From JAVBKV01 sp031553885 (GTDB lineage: Bacteria > Bacteroidota > Bacteroidia > Bacteroidales > Azobacteroidaceae), in the NCBI GenBank assembly GCA_031553885.1, contig JAVBKV010000024.1, positions 1 through 64,000 of the forward strand: a stretch of DNA of 64,000 nt, written 5' to 3'. A program made the position numbers and the translations under genes. The notes beneath the pieces are model-generated. The model was not told where the DNA came from, made no database searches, and was given only the letters and a program-made list of their open reading frames with translations. Below are positions 1 through 8,494 of the stretch, in pieces; the stretch's first letter is position 1; each line of letters opens with the position of its first letter.

Positions 1-65
1 CATGCTGTATTTTTTAGCGTGATTTCCCCGTTTTTGGCCTCGAAACCCTATTATCGGGGGACAAA

Positions 66-73
66 CAAAGATA
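66..73 (-). promoter_or_regulatory. Bacteroidetes -7 box for a gene leaving the window on the left
   Basis: Read on the minus strand this is TATCTTTG, matching the TAnnTTTG consensus of the Bacteroidetes primary sigma factor. An ATG on the minus strand sits at positions 3-1, so a gene probably starts exactly at the window edge and runs leftward. Its leader of roughly 60 nt contains C-rich and G-rich arms around 27-60 that could fold. The gene itself is not visible. Confidence 0.5.
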
Positions 74-79
74 CACAAA

Positions 80-122
80 ATCCCAACTAATTCATAATGA
101 ATCGGTTGGGATTGTCTTTTTT
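80..122. terminator. Intrinsic terminator downstream of higA
   Basis: An 8-bp perfect stem (80-87 with 105-112) encloses a 17-nt loop. The better T-tract (after 112) is on the plus strand, with a shorter one on the minus strand. The genes on both sides are on the minus strand, so its likely job is to end the higBA transcript, working bidirectionally. Confidence 0.55.
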
Positions 123-163
123 ATTGAGCGAATGAGCCTAATTAACACTTGAATCAAAAATGA

Positions 164-475
164 TCAGAACACAGCTCTGATTTTTTTTATTTGATCAAAC
201 CGCTCACGTAGTTTTTTATCCTGACGTGCTACCTGGAGATTATAACTGACCTGTAATCGTAACAATAAGTCAGCATTAATTCCCAAAGCAGCTTCCATTA
301 ATAATGCAAAATCGGTGGATACAGGACGCTTGGCATTCAATATTTCATTCAATGCCGTATAAGATATTCCATATCTTTGAGCAAATACCTTTTGCTGAAT
401 ATGTCGGCATTCCAGTTCTTCTTTCAGGAGCTCACCCGGATGATATGGACGAAAAGGATATCCTAAATTTCCCAT
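164..475 (-). CDS. higA: HigA-family antitoxin (XRE helix-turn-helix)
   Basis: This 103-residue protein has the HigA/VapI layout: the PYHPGELLKEEL lead-in near the N-terminus, then a helix-turn-helix at about residues 25-60 (QKVFAQRYGISYTALNEIL), then a short helical tail. In this family the protein binds and neutralises the RelE-like toxin and represses its own promoter. The toxin gene lies upstream on the same strand with a 4-nt gap, the usual toxin-first order of higBA. A palindrome overlapping the promoter region upstream of the toxin (846-870) is a candidate operator. Family assignment is strong; activity is inferred. Confidence 0.88.
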   Translation of the reverse strand: MGNLGYPFRPYHPGELLKEELECRHIQQKVFAQRYGISYTALNEILNAKRPVSTDFALLMEAALGINADLLLRLQVSYNLQVARQDKKLRERFDQIKKIRAVF

Positions 476-479
476 AACA

Positions 480-803
480 TTACGATTTATAATGATTTGT
501 AATATCAGTTAATGAACAAACTTCAACAATGAATTTATCATCAGCGTTTGCTATTTTCCGGAATTCAAGGCGATACTGGTCATTTATCCGAAGTGACGAC
601 AATCCTTTTTTATTACCTGATAATCTTTCATAACACAATGAACGATATTGAAACAGATCTTCGATACGCTGTGCTTCATCCAATACCCTGATACATTTCA
701 AATATCCATTGATTATTGGTGGTTGAAAACGATGCTTTTTATCACCTGTTTTACCTGTATTATACAATTCCTGCAAATACTTTTTCTCAAACCTGATTTC
801 CAT
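480..803 (-). CDS. higB: HigB/RelE-family toxin
   Basis: This 107-residue basic protein fits the RelE/ParE superfamily, HigB branch: a central RSLCYERLSGNKKGLSSLRI stretch, a NDQYRLEFR strand typical of the RelE fold, and a C-terminal VEVCSLTDITNHY motif shared by HigB relatives. Family members are ribosome-dependent mRNA endonucleases. The gene precedes higA by 4 nt and follows a TAnnTTTG box at 824-831. No truncation or frameshift is seen, so the pair is probably functional. Confidence 0.87.
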   Translation of the reverse strand: MEIRFEKKYLQELYNTGKTGDKKHRFQPPIINGYLKCIRVLDEAQRIEDLFQYRSLCYERLSGNKKGLSSLRINDQYRLEFRKIANADDKFIVEVCSLTDITNHYKS

Positions 804-823
804 AATTCATGTTTTGATCACAA

Positions 824-831
824 CAAAGGTA
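824..831 (-). promoter_or_regulatory. Promoter -7 box of higBA
   Basis: The minus strand reads TACCTTTG, a match to TAnnTTTG, about 20 nt upstream of the higB start. A TTTG that could act as the -33 element lies 22 nt further upstream, inside the loop of the 846-870 palindrome. Confidence 0.6.
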
Positions 832-845
832 CTATTTTATTTTTA

Positions 846-870
846 AAAATTCGCAAAAAATGCGAATTTT
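846..870. promoter_or_regulatory. Palindrome between mutS2 end and higB promoter: terminator and/or HigA operator
   Basis: Two perfect 10-bp arms (846-855 and 861-870, core TTCGCA/TGCGAA) flank a 5-nt A loop. It lies 6 nt after the mutS2 stop, so it can terminate mutS2, and it also covers the -33 region of higBA, where a HigA dimer would be expected to repress. The sequence alone does not separate the two roles. Confidence 0.5.
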
Positions 871-875
871 AACCA

Positions 876-3347
876 TCATTCAAATTCTACAACCGTAATT
901 CCAGCTCCTCCGAATTGTACATGTTCATCCTGAAACCGCCGGATACCCGGAATCATTTTCAGGTAATCACGGATAATCTGGCGCAACACGCCGGTACCCG
1001 TTCCATGCAGGATACGAACGCGTCCCACATTGCACTGGATCGCATCATCGACGTAATAAGTAACTGCTTGCAAGGCCTCATCCGCCCGCATTCCCCGGAC
1101 ATCGATCTCAGGTTTGAAATGCAGTTTCTTTTCGGACATGGTGTCGGAACTGTTGGCTGATATCACCGACACTCCGGAAGTTTCTTTTTTCAACTGATTG
1201 TTACTGACTTTCTCCAATTGATCCAGTTTCAGTGTGGATTTAATGGTCCCGAAAGCAACTACTACGGTTTTATTTTTTTTCTCCAGCACTTCTCCTGTCG
1301 AGCGTTGCCCTTTGATCCGTACTGCATCACCAACTTCTATAATTTCCGGATTGAAAGCTGGTTGAACAGACGATTTTTTAAGTTTTTTACGGGATTCCCG
1401 TTCTTTTATTTTATCAATTTTACGGGCAATTTTATCATCCACAGGTAAGTTTGTATTCAATGTATCCTTAAAAGCCTCCAATCCTTTCCGGATTTCTTTA
1501 GTTTTCTCCTTTTCCGCCTGGGCCTCTTTGATTTCCCGGATGGTATTTTCAATTCTGGCATTGGCTTCTGCCAGTATGCGCTCAGCATCGCTTTTTGCTT
1601 TGGACATAATTTCCTTGCGCTGGCTCTCCAGTTGTTGTAAGTCCGTTTGATAGCGGGCCGTCAACTCTTCCAGTTTCTTTTCCTGCTGACGTACATTCTG
1701 ACGCTTGGATTCCCAGTAACGCTTGTCCCTCACTATATCCTGAAGGTATTTATCCATATCGATGTAGTCCTGCCCGACTTTATCGGAAGCATCTGCAATC
1801 ACATCCTCCGGCAAACCGATCTTCCGTGCGATTTCCACAGCAAACGAACTACCGGGATTACCAATGGAAAGTTTAAACAACGGTTGCATTTCATGACGGT
1901 CGTACAACATAGCTCCGTTGATAACTCCCTCATGGTCTTCGGCATAATGTTTCAGGTTCTGGTAGTGCGTTGTTATCACCCCATAACTGTGTTTACGGTT
2001 GAAACGATCCAGCAAAGCCTCTGCAATGGCCCCTCCGATCTGAGGCTCGGTTCCGCTACCAAACTCATCGATCAATATCAGGGACTTCGGGTTACAGTTC
2101 CGGACAAAAAATTTCATATTCGTCAAATGCGAACTGTAGGTGCTTAAATCGTTTTCGATGGATTGTTCATCCCCTATATCAATAAAAACATCGTTGAAAA
2201 TACCGGTTTTGGATCGCTCGCTCAACGGGATCAGCATTCCGCATTGCAACATGTACTGCAGCAATCCTACTGTTTTGAGACAGACAGATTTACCTCCGGC
2301 ATTAGGACCTGAAATAAGCAATAACCGCCCTTTCTCGGCACTCAACTCAATATCCAGGGGAACTACCGTTTTATTTTGTTTTCTATGGGATAAATACAAC
2401 AAGGGGTGAATCGCCCGGATCCAGTCCAGTTGCTGTTTATCCTCAATAACAGGGAGAATGGCCTCAATATCCAATGCAAACAATGCTTTGGCCCTTATAA
2501 AATCGATCTCCGCCATGAATTGGTACGAATGTATGATCTCCGGAATCTCCGGGCGCATCTGATTTGTAAAAGCCGTCAGGATGCGGACAATTTCCCGTTT
2601 TTCCTCGCTTTCCAGTTCACGGATCTTATTATTAGCCTCCACTACCTCGGCCGGTTCGATAAATACGGTTTTACCGGAAGCTGATTCATCATGTACAATT
2701 CCTTTCAGTTTCCGCTTGAATGCAGGAGAGATGGGAATAACCAACCGCCCGTCACGCATGGTCGGAGCTACATCTTTATCCACTAAACCTTCTGTCTGAG
2801 CTGAACGCAGGATGCTTTGCAAGGTCTTGGAAATACTTCCCATCGTCTGAGTCAATTCTTTGCGGATACGGCTCAACTCAGGAGATGCATTGTCCTTTAC
2901 CCGGCCAAATTTATCCAAAATGGCATCGATCTGACGGATTAATTGCGGAAAAGCGCTTACATCGGCCGCCAATTCCTGCAAATGTGGATAAGCACTACTT
3001 TCTTCCTCCTGCTTGAGTTGAAAAAAACGAACAATTTCGTTGATGGTCTCCAATGATCGACGAATATCGAACAATTCCCTTTCCAACAAATAAGTCCCTT
3101 CAATCCGTATTTTTTTCAACGATTCCCGGACATCAAAAAAATAGTTGGACGGAAAATTGTCCTCTTCCTGAATGATCCGGATAAACTCATGAGTACGGTA
3201 AAGCTGTGTCCGGATCCATTCGTAATTATCCGAAAAAGCCACCTCTTCTACTTTTTCTTCACCCAATGCACAAAGACACTTGGCCGTAACCAAGTGTCTT
3301 ATTTTATCGAAACCGATTTTTATTTCAAAATTCTCAGGATAAATCAT
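876..3347 (-). CDS. mutS2: MutS2 (Smr-domain ATPase)
   Basis: This 823-residue protein is full length for MutS2. Residues 1-330 form the core/clamp region without the MutS mismatch-reading domain. The ABC ATPase follows with Walker A GPNAGGKS at 347-354 and Walker B LILIDEFGSGTEP near 421-433. A long charged coiled coil spans about 510-640, and a C-terminal Smr domain (about 750-823) keeps the HGTGTGVLR nuclease-like motif. MutS2 acts on branched DNA (suppression of recombination) and, in Bacillus, on collided ribosomes. It is the last gene of an iorA-iorB-GT39-mutS2 minus-strand run. Confidence 0.95.
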   Translation of the reverse strand: MIYPENFEIKIGFDKIRHLVTAKCLCALGEEKVEEVAFSDNYEWIRTQLYRTHEFIRIIQEEDNFPSNYFFDVRESLKKIRIEGTYLLERELFDIRRSLETINEIVRFFQLKQEEESSAYPHLQELAADVSAFPQLIRQIDAILDKFGRVKDNASPELSRIRKELTQTMGSISKTLQSILRSAQTEGLVDKDVAPTMRDGRLVIPISPAFKRKLKGIVHDESASGKTVFIEPAEVVEANNKIRELESEEKREIVRILTAFTNQMRPEIPEIIHSYQFMAEIDFIRAKALFALDIEAILPVIEDKQQLDWIRAIHPLLYLSHRKQNKTVVPLDIELSAEKGRLLLISGPNAGGKSVCLKTVGLLQYMLQCGMLIPLSERSKTGIFNDVFIDIGDEQSIENDLSTYSSHLTNMKFFVRNCNPKSLILIDEFGSGTEPQIGGAIAEALLDRFNRKHSYGVITTHYQNLKHYAEDHEGVINGAMLYDRHEMQPLFKLSIGNPGSSFAVEIARKIGLPEDVIADASDKVGQDYIDMDKYLQDIVRDKRYWESKRQNVRQQEKKLEELTARYQTDLQQLESQRKEIMSKAKSDAERILAEANARIENTIREIKEAQAEKEKTKEIRKGLEAFKDTLNTNLPVDDKIARKIDKIKERESRKKLKKSSVQPAFNPEIIEVGDAVRIKGQRSTGEVLEKKNKTVVVAFGTIKSTLKLDQLEKVSNNQLKKETSGVSVISANSSDTMSEKKLHFKPEIDVRGMRADEALQAVTYYVDDAIQCNVGRVRILHGTGTGVLRQIIRDYLKMIPGIRRFQDEHVQFGGAGITVVEFE

Positions 3348-3393
3348 AACAATTTTCTAAATATCTTTGGAGAATTATCTGCCTGCAAAAGCC

Positions 3394-4926
3394 TTATCTC
3401 TCTAAAAGGGCCATCGACAGAAACTGACTCCGATTAAAAGGGATATGAGCCTGGTGTAACAATGATACAGAGGTCCCGGATTCCCTTGCGAAACGATGTT
3501 CCAACGTACCAGCACGATCTACTGATACAAACAATAACCTGACATCGTCAGGAACATTTTCTCCTTTTTTCTGTACTAAAATAACCGACCGGATTTCCAT
3601 CTCAGGAAACCAGTTTATATAATCCGAACTCAGGCAAACGGCAGACAAACGATTCCCGGAATAATAATTAATAGCACCGGCCTCTCCGTAATTATCACAA
3701 AGAATCAATGTATATTTCCGTTCGGCGACAGGAAGTTTATTCCATACCGACTCTACCAGTAGTGTCAGATCTTTCCAGCCGACCATATCTGCATAGTCCT
3801 GAGGTAAAGAATGCTCTTTTCCATCCTCCCAGGAAAGTTGACCCGTATCTCTATATAGCCGGACGATACGCGAATCTGCCTGGATCTCTTCCGGAAAATA
3901 AACCGGGCAGATAACAGGCACATAGAAGATCCCTGCAACCCATATAAAAGCAACTGCTCCCGGTCTGAACACCGGCCTCCATCTGTTGGCAGTCACTCGT
4001 TCGATATATACCGAACCGAATGCAAACAACACCGGATAAAGCCCGAGGGTATAATACGCTTTTCCTTTCAGGAATATAAACAATGCCATGGTGAAAAGAT
4101 AAGCCAGTCCGATAATCCTGAACCTGTTAAAGGGCTTATAAAAAATCATCCCGATAAATGAAAACAGGATAACAAACAACGAAGGAATAAAAAACACCAC
4201 CTGTTCGACAATGATCGAAATCCGCCCCACATGTACCAGTTGGCTTGACGACAATTCCTTCATGTGTTGCGCCACAGGGAAATCATGCCTGAACTGCCAG
4301 ATAAGATTGGGTAATATCATCAACACAATCAGCCCTATAGCATAATAGAACGATTTGTTTTTAAAAACTGAACGATGCCCGGTCAACAGCAAGGCCGGCA
4401 ACAAGCCTGCCAATAGAAATATAATGTTATACTTATTGAGAAATCCGATGGCAAATCCGAAAGCAAACCAATAAAGCCATATACTTTTTCCCGAGCAGAT
4501 AAACCGGATCACACAGTAAAACAGAAAAGTCCAGCAAAGGATATCCAGCGAATTAGGCTGATAAAGCGTATTGATACGCAGGTATACCGAACAGAGTACA
4601 GCAGAAGCACCCAGGATACGGGCAAAGAGACCACCTTCCAGTGCTTCTATACTCTTCCATACCAACAGAATCGTCAACGCTCCGAATAATGCAGGAAAAA
4701 ACTTAACCCAGAATACATCGTTTCCCATCCAATAAATCAGGGAAGAAATCCACGATGTTACCGGCGGGACTGAAGTAAATCCCCATGCCAGATGGTGTGC
4801 CTGGTCCAAATGTAAAAATTCATCCCGGTGAAGCTCATAACCGGACGCGATCATCCTGTATTGCAATACCATCTTCAAAATAATGAAGCAGGCCAGCAAC
4901 AGATTATTTTTTACGGTTTGTTTCAT
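3394..4926 (-). CDS. GT39/ArnT-like membrane glycosyltransferase
   Basis: The protein has about 510 residues with some ten hydrophobic segments and a C-terminal soluble part. The first periplasmic loop carries the acidic HRDEFLHLDQ stretch, which corresponds to the catalytic Asp/Glu region of the GT39 (PMT/ArnT) superfamily, followed by the PPVTSW pattern. Family members transfer sugars from polyprenyl-phosphate donors to lipid or protein on the outer face of the inner membrane; the acceptor here is unknown. I place the start at the Met at 4926 rather than the longer reading at 4971, because the latter overlaps iorB and lacks a membrane lead. It sits 31 nt after iorB and 46 nt before mutS2. 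Confidence 0.82.
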   Translation of the reverse strand: MKQTVKNNLLLACFIILKMVLQYRMIASGYELHRDEFLHLDQAHHLAWGFTSVPPVTSWISSLIYWMGNDVFWVKFFPALFGALTILLVWKSIEALEGGLFARILGASAVLCSVYLRINTLYQPNSLDILCWTFLFYCVIRFICSGKSIWLYWFAFGFAIGFLNKYNIIFLLAGLLPALLLTGHRSVFKNKSFYYAIGLIVLMILPNLIWQFRHDFPVAQHMKELSSSQLVHVGRISIIVEQVVFFIPSLFVILFSFIGMIFYKPFNRFRIIGLAYLFTMALFIFLKGKAYYTLGLYPVLFAFGSVYIERVTANRWRPVFRPGAVAFIWVAGIFYVPVICPVYFPEEIQADSRIVRLYRDTGQLSWEDGKEHSLPQDYADMVGWKDLTLLVESVWNKLPVAERKYTLILCDNYGEAGAINYYSGNRLSAVCLSSDYINWFPEMEIRSVILVQKKGENVPDDVRLLFVSVDRAGTLEHRFARESGTSVSLLHQAHIPFNRSQFLSMALLER

Positions 4927-4957
4927 ACTTTCTTTCCCACCAAACAGGAAAATTACA

Positions 4958-5542
4958 TCAGGATGCCGCAATATCTTTTCCTGCTTTCAGTGCTTTCAGA
5001 TTGACAGCCACAATCTCTTCTCCTTTTCGTCCGAAAATAGAGCGGATTCCTTCTTCCAGTTTTGAAAACTCAATACCAATATAAGGCGAAGCAGCCCCCA
5101 ACATAACGATATTGCTGGAACGACCGGATCCCAAATCCTTAGCAATCTGCTCCACATCGATGATCACTTTATTCGGCAACGCCTCATACGCTTTCATGAC
5201 CACATCCATTTCCGGATAATTGGGTATATTTTCAAACGGACCGGAATGAGTTACCACCCAGCCGTCCTTTTTCAGATAAGGCAGGTAACGCAAGGCCTCC
5301 ATGGGTTCCAGAGAAATAATCACATCCGCCGAGCCCAGCGGAATAAGGTCGGAAGCGACCGGCTGATTGCTGATCCGCAGGTGCGACTGCACATCCCCAC
5401 CCCGCTGACTCATACCGTGTACTTCGGATTGTTTCATATACAGGCCGTCCTGAATAGCAGCTTCTCCGATCACCGCTGCAATAGAGAGAATCCCTTGTCC
5501 TCCGACTCCCGCAAGTATTATATCTGTTTTCATTTTTTTCAT
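4958..5542 (-). CDS. iorB: Indolepyruvate ferredoxin oxidoreductase subunit beta
   Basis: This 194-residue protein matches the gamma-type domain of 2-oxoacid:ferredoxin oxidoreductases, opening with DIILAGVGGQGILS (nucleotide-binding glycine loop) and containing SEVHGMSQRGG, a signature of IorB. With IorA it converts arylpyruvates such as indolepyruvate to aryl-acetyl-CoA with reduction of ferredoxin, or the reverse. The length is normal. It follows iorA; the 115-nt gap between them contains a twin-hairpin repeat. The start could also be the Met three codons downstream. Confidence 0.93.
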   Translation of the reverse strand: MKKMKTDIILAGVGGQGILSIAAVIGEAAIQDGLYMKQSEVHGMSQRGGDVQSHLRISNQPVASDLIPLGSADVIISLEPMEALRYLPYLKKDGWVVTHSGPFENIPNYPEMDVVMKAYEALPNKVIIDVEQIAKDLGSGRSSNIVMLGAASPYIGIEFSKLEEGIRSIFGRKGEEIVAVNLKALKAGKDIAAS

Positions 5543-5572
5543 TTCTTTCTATGGGTTGCACCTTTTCACCAT

Positions 5573-5645
5573 CCACGGGTTTACACCCGTGGTTACTGAT
5601 AGTTGTCCGCTCTGAGGACAGGTGGCAGGTGCAATTCCTTTCATT
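5573..5645. repeat. Twin-hairpin intergenic repeat, copy 1
   Basis: The element has a perfect CCACGGGT/ACCCGTGG hairpin (5573-5592), a 12-nt spacer, then a weaker GTCC/GGAC hairpin (5605-5619). The tail CAGGTGGCAGG matches the reverse complement of the flank of a second copy at about 43000-43074. Both cores are exactly 47 nt. This copy lies between iorA and iorB. Confidence 0.75.
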
Positions 5646-5657
5646 TTTTCATTTCTT

Positions 5658-7256
5658 TTATTTTCTCGCAGACTTTGCTTTCCTCGCAAATGTCTGAATA
5701 CATTCCCGGCAGGGAACGATTACCGAAAGCCCCGGATAATTGATCTCTTCCCGGATCATAGCTTTCATTTCTTCGTAATTTTTTTTGTGGGGTACAATTT
5801 CCCGCAAATGCGACGAATCTACACCGATTCCTTTACAAATATCATGGATACGACCTGTTCCGGCCGAATCCTGACCTCCTGTCATCCCGGTTGTCTCATT
5901 GTCCGAAATAATAATCAACACATTTGCATTGGCATTGACGCAATCCAGTAAACCGGTCATTCCGGAATGAGTAAATGTCGAATCTCCGATCACTGCTACC
6001 GAAGGGAAAATTCCCGCATCAGCAGCTCCTTTGGCCATAGTAATTGAAGCACCCATATCGATACAGGTATCGATGGCGCGGAAAGGAGGCAAAGCTCCCA
6101 GTGTATAACATCCGATATCACTGAAAACCTTCGGACTTTCATATTCTTTCAACACATCATTCAAAGCCTGATACACATCCCGGTGACCGCAACCCTGGCA
6201 CAGGGCAGGAGGACGCATTTCCACTACTTCCGGAACCGGATAATAAGATTGAACCGGCATGCCCAGCGCTTTTCTTACTTTATCCGGATTCAACTCTCCG
6301 TCACGTTGAAGGGTCCCATCCAAACGACCGCGGACTTTTACTCCAATACCCAGGTAACCTTTGATTTGTTCTTCCACTACCGGGAAACCATCTTCCAGTA
6401 CCAGGATCTCGTCGCACTCGTCGACCAACCGTTCCAATTGTTTTTTAGGCAAGGGATACTGGCTGACCTTCAATACCGGATATTCAAAATCTCCGGGATA
6501 ATTTTCTTTCAGGTAATTAAACCCGATTCCACAGGCGACTATCCCTGTTTTTTTATTGGGAGCATCGAAATATTGATTGTAAGGAGATTCCTCGGAGGCC
6601 CGGAGAAACTCTTCCTGTTTTTCGATCAATACTTTATATCGTTTACGGGCATTAGCCGGAAGCAGCACAAAACGCAAACGTCCGTCTTCCGGAGTATGCA
6701 ATGTATTTTCAACTTTCCGTTCCCGGGTAACAACTCCGGAACGAGAATGGGCCATACGGGTGGTAATCCTCAATAAAACCGGATAACCTAATTTTTCGGA
6801 AAGTTCGTAACCATCATACACCATATCGTATGCTTCCTGCTGATTGGATGGTTCAAATACCGGTAACATGGCAAAATTACCATACACCCGGTTATCCTGC
6901 TCATTCTGGGATGAATGCATCGAAGGATCATCAGCCGTAACAATAATCATTCCTCCGTTAATCCCCGACATGGCAATATTCATGAAAGCATCGGCAGCGA
7001 CGTTCAATCCGACATGCTTCATACAGGAAAGGGTTCTTTTTCCGGCATACGACATACCTAAAGCCGTTTCCAGGGCAGTCTTTTCATTGCAACACCACCG
7101 GGAATGAATTCCTCTTTCTTTGGCTATGGGAGAAGATTGAATAAACTCGGTTATTTCAGTAGAAGGAGTTCCGGGATACGAATAAACACCCGACAACCCG
7201 GCGTCTATGGCAGCTTGTGCAATGGCCTCGTCGCCCAGGAATAAATGTTTTTCCAT
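5658..7256 (-). CDS. iorA: Indolepyruvate ferredoxin oxidoreductase subunit alpha (thiamine-diphosphate enzyme)
   Basis: The protein has 532 residues. The N-terminal half is the pyrimidine-binding domain (YPGTPSTEITE, then ALGMSYAGKRTLSCMKHVGLN). The C-terminal half carries the TPP domain with PALCQGCGHRDVY and AVIGDSTFTHSG. Longer IorA proteins end in a two-cluster ferredoxin domain; here the protein stops soon after a lone CREC pair, so that domain is missing and electrons must pass to a separate ferredoxin. It is the first gene of the operon, with a TAnnTTTG box at 7302-7309. Confidence 0.94.
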   Translation of the reverse strand: MEKHLFLGDEAIAQAAIDAGLSGVYSYPGTPSTEITEFIQSSPIAKERGIHSRWCCNEKTALETALGMSYAGKRTLSCMKHVGLNVAADAFMNIAMSGINGGMIIVTADDPSMHSSQNEQDNRVYGNFAMLPVFEPSNQQEAYDMVYDGYELSEKLGYPVLLRITTRMAHSRSGVVTRERKVENTLHTPEDGRLRFVLLPANARKRYKVLIEKQEEFLRASEESPYNQYFDAPNKKTGIVACGIGFNYLKENYPGDFEYPVLKVSQYPLPKKQLERLVDECDEILVLEDGFPVVEEQIKGYLGIGVKVRGRLDGTLQRDGELNPDKVRKALGMPVQSYYPVPEVVEMRPPALCQGCGHRDVYQALNDVLKEYESPKVFSDIGCYTLGALPPFRAIDTCIDMGASITMAKGAADAGIFPSVAVIGDSTFTHSGMTGLLDCVNANANVLIIISDNETTGMTGGQDSAGTGRIHDICKGIGVDSSHLREIVPHKKNYEEMKAMIREEINYPGLSVIVPCRECIQTFARKAKSARK

Positions 7257-7301
7257 GTTTATATTTTTCTAATTTTGACAGGTAAATTGTGATTGTAAGG
7301 T

Positions 7302-7309
7302 CAAAGGTA
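7302..7309 (-). promoter_or_regulatory. Promoter -7 box of the iorA operon
   Basis: The minus strand reads TACCTTTG, about 45 nt upstream of the iorA ATG. This predicts a leader of about 40 nt for an iorA-iorB-GT39-mutS2 transcript. Confidence 0.55.
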
Positions 7310-7346
7310 ATGATTTTCCGTATTCATCACACATCCAGGATCAGTA

Positions 7347-7757
7347 TTATTTATTTTTTCTGGACAAAAAGAAACCCCGGATCTTTTTTAATACAAAAGC
7401 AAGGATCACCGGCTTGGCGCCCTTAAATAAAAAAGGAAGGATCTCAATTACCTGATCAATCATTGTTCCTGCTTTGGAAGATTGTACCGCAACCTGAGAA
7501 TGACGATCCGGACGACGATCACTTCCTCCTCCTAAAAAAACAGGGAGCAGCCCCTGCAAAAAAGGAGGCATCTTCGACTGCGCAGCCGTTAATGCCGAAT
7601 TTACCAGCAATGATCCAATGTTGTTTTGCAAATAATCAAAATGTTCATCCAAAGCATGAACATGAACATCCGCTTCTGCCTTCAGCCGGATTTTACGAAG
7701 CTGAAGTTTTTCCAGTTCTGTTATTTTATGAATCTTCCCGTTCATCTCCATCATCAT
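7347..7757 (-). CDS. Small protein of the YtxH/holin-X cluster, unknown function
   Basis: I do not recognise the family of this 136-residue protein. Residues 8-50 are charged and helical (ELEKLQLRKIRLKAEADVH), a low-complexity basic stretch GGGSDRRPDRHSQ lies in the middle, and the C-terminus has a weakly hydrophobic segment (VIEILPFLFKGAKPVILAFV) ending in KKIRGFFLSRKNK. The start overlaps the end of the upstream holin-X gene by 20-32 nt, which suggests translational coupling. Its place in the cluster is that of YqjK in the enterobacterial yqjDEK set, but similarity is only positional. Confidence 0.7.
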   Translation of the reverse strand: MMMEMNGKIHKITELEKLQLRKIRLKAEADVHVHALDEHFDYLQNNIGSLLVNSALTAAQSKMPPFLQGLLPVFLGGGSDRRPDRHSQVAVQSSKAGTMIDQVIEILPFLFKGAKPVILAFVLKKIRGFFLSRKNK

Positions 7758-8112
7758 TTTTCGTTAACTCGGTTAAAAACAAATCGACAAGCCAGGCTTG
7801 TATGGATTTTCGTTGAAATAAAAGGACGGCAAACATCAGCAGATACAACAAAGCAATCAGCCCCATACCTGCAGCATTACTACCCAGGCACTCCCCTAAA
7901 AACATTCCCAGCGCCAGAAATAAAAACAACACTGCAAAAAAGACGACCAGCAGTAGAATCAGTCCAAATAAAAGAACAGAGGATGTGATGCTTGTTTTTT
8001 CATACACATCCAGCCGGAAAATTTTTAGCTTCAGATTGACCAAAGCCATAACTTCCCTCTTTATATCCGAAAAGAGAGATCCCAAATTTTTATCTTTTTC
8101 CATGGAACCCAA
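7726..8112 (-). CDS. Holin-X / YqjE-like membrane protein
   Basis: This protein of about 128 residues has an amphipathic N-terminal helix (LFSDIKREVMALVNLKLKIFRLDVYEK), followed by two strong membrane segments (about 45-70 and 82-100) and an acidic tail NDDGDEREDS. That matches the Actinobacterial holin-X/YqjE family, inner-membrane proteins of unknown role often linked to stress. An internal Met at 8103 is an equally good start. It lies between a YtxH-like protein and a small helical protein on one transcript. Confidence 0.82.
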   Translation of the reverse strand: MGSMEKDKNLGSLFSDIKREVMALVNLKLKIFRLDVYEKTSITSSVLLFGLILLLVVFFAVLFLFLALGMFLGECLGSNAAGMGLIALLYLLMFAVLLFQRKSIQAWLVDLFLTELTKNDDGDEREDS

Positions 8113-8116
8113 TTAT

Positions 8117-8374
8117 TTAGTCTGCGACCCGGGTATCTTTTGCCCTGGAAATAGCTGTGTGAGCAATGGTATTCACCTTATCGACAGCCAGATCCAACTC
8201 TTCGATACCCTGAGAAATCGCGTCTCCGATTTTCTGCTTGGCTTTACCCACTGCTTCCCCGATTTCTTCCAGAAATTCGTCTTTCTTTCCCGAAGCTAAA
8301 AAGGCTCCTACAGCCGCTCCTACAGCCGCTCCAATAATCAAGCCCAAAATTAATTTAGAATTGTCCGATTTCAT
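8117..8374 (-). CDS. YtxH-domain protein
   Basis: This 85-residue protein has one glycine/alanine-rich membrane segment at about 8-29 (LILGLIIGAAVGAAVGAFLA) followed by an amphipathic helical domain, the YtxH layout. Family members are small membrane-anchored proteins of the envelope and general stress response. It is the first gene of a three-gene set, divergent from guaA. A TAnnTTTG box (8414-8421) lies about 40 nt upstream. Confidence 0.88.
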   Translation of the reverse strand: MKSDNSKLILGLIIGAAVGAAVGAFLASGKKDEFLEEIGEAVGKAKQKIGDAISQGIEELDLAVDKVNTIAHTAISRAKDTRVAD

Positions 8375-8413
8375 ACAAACATATTTTTAAAGGTGTACTT
8401 TCTTCTTTTCAAA

Positions 8414-8421
8414 CAAATTTA
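8414..8421 (-). promoter_or_regulatory. Promoter of the YtxH cluster
   Basis: The minus strand reads TAAATTTG, and a TTTTTG lies 17 nt further upstream as a possible -33 element. Confidence 0.55.
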
Positions 8422-8468
8422 CCTCGCATTATGTTTGTCAAAAATAAGTCTTTTTTAAATGAAATGCT

Positions 8469-8476
8469 TAATTTTG
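8469..8476 (+). promoter_or_regulatory. Promoter -7 box of guaA
   Basis: TAATTTTG matches TAnnTTTG 18 nt before the guaA ATG, implying a very short leader. Confidence 0.5.
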
Positions 8477-8494
8477 CATGCAAATTCTTAATTT

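Noticed and set aside
6183..6776. A 197-codon plus-strand ORF within iorA
   Set aside because: It is antisense to the TPP and linker regions of iorA and has no family features.
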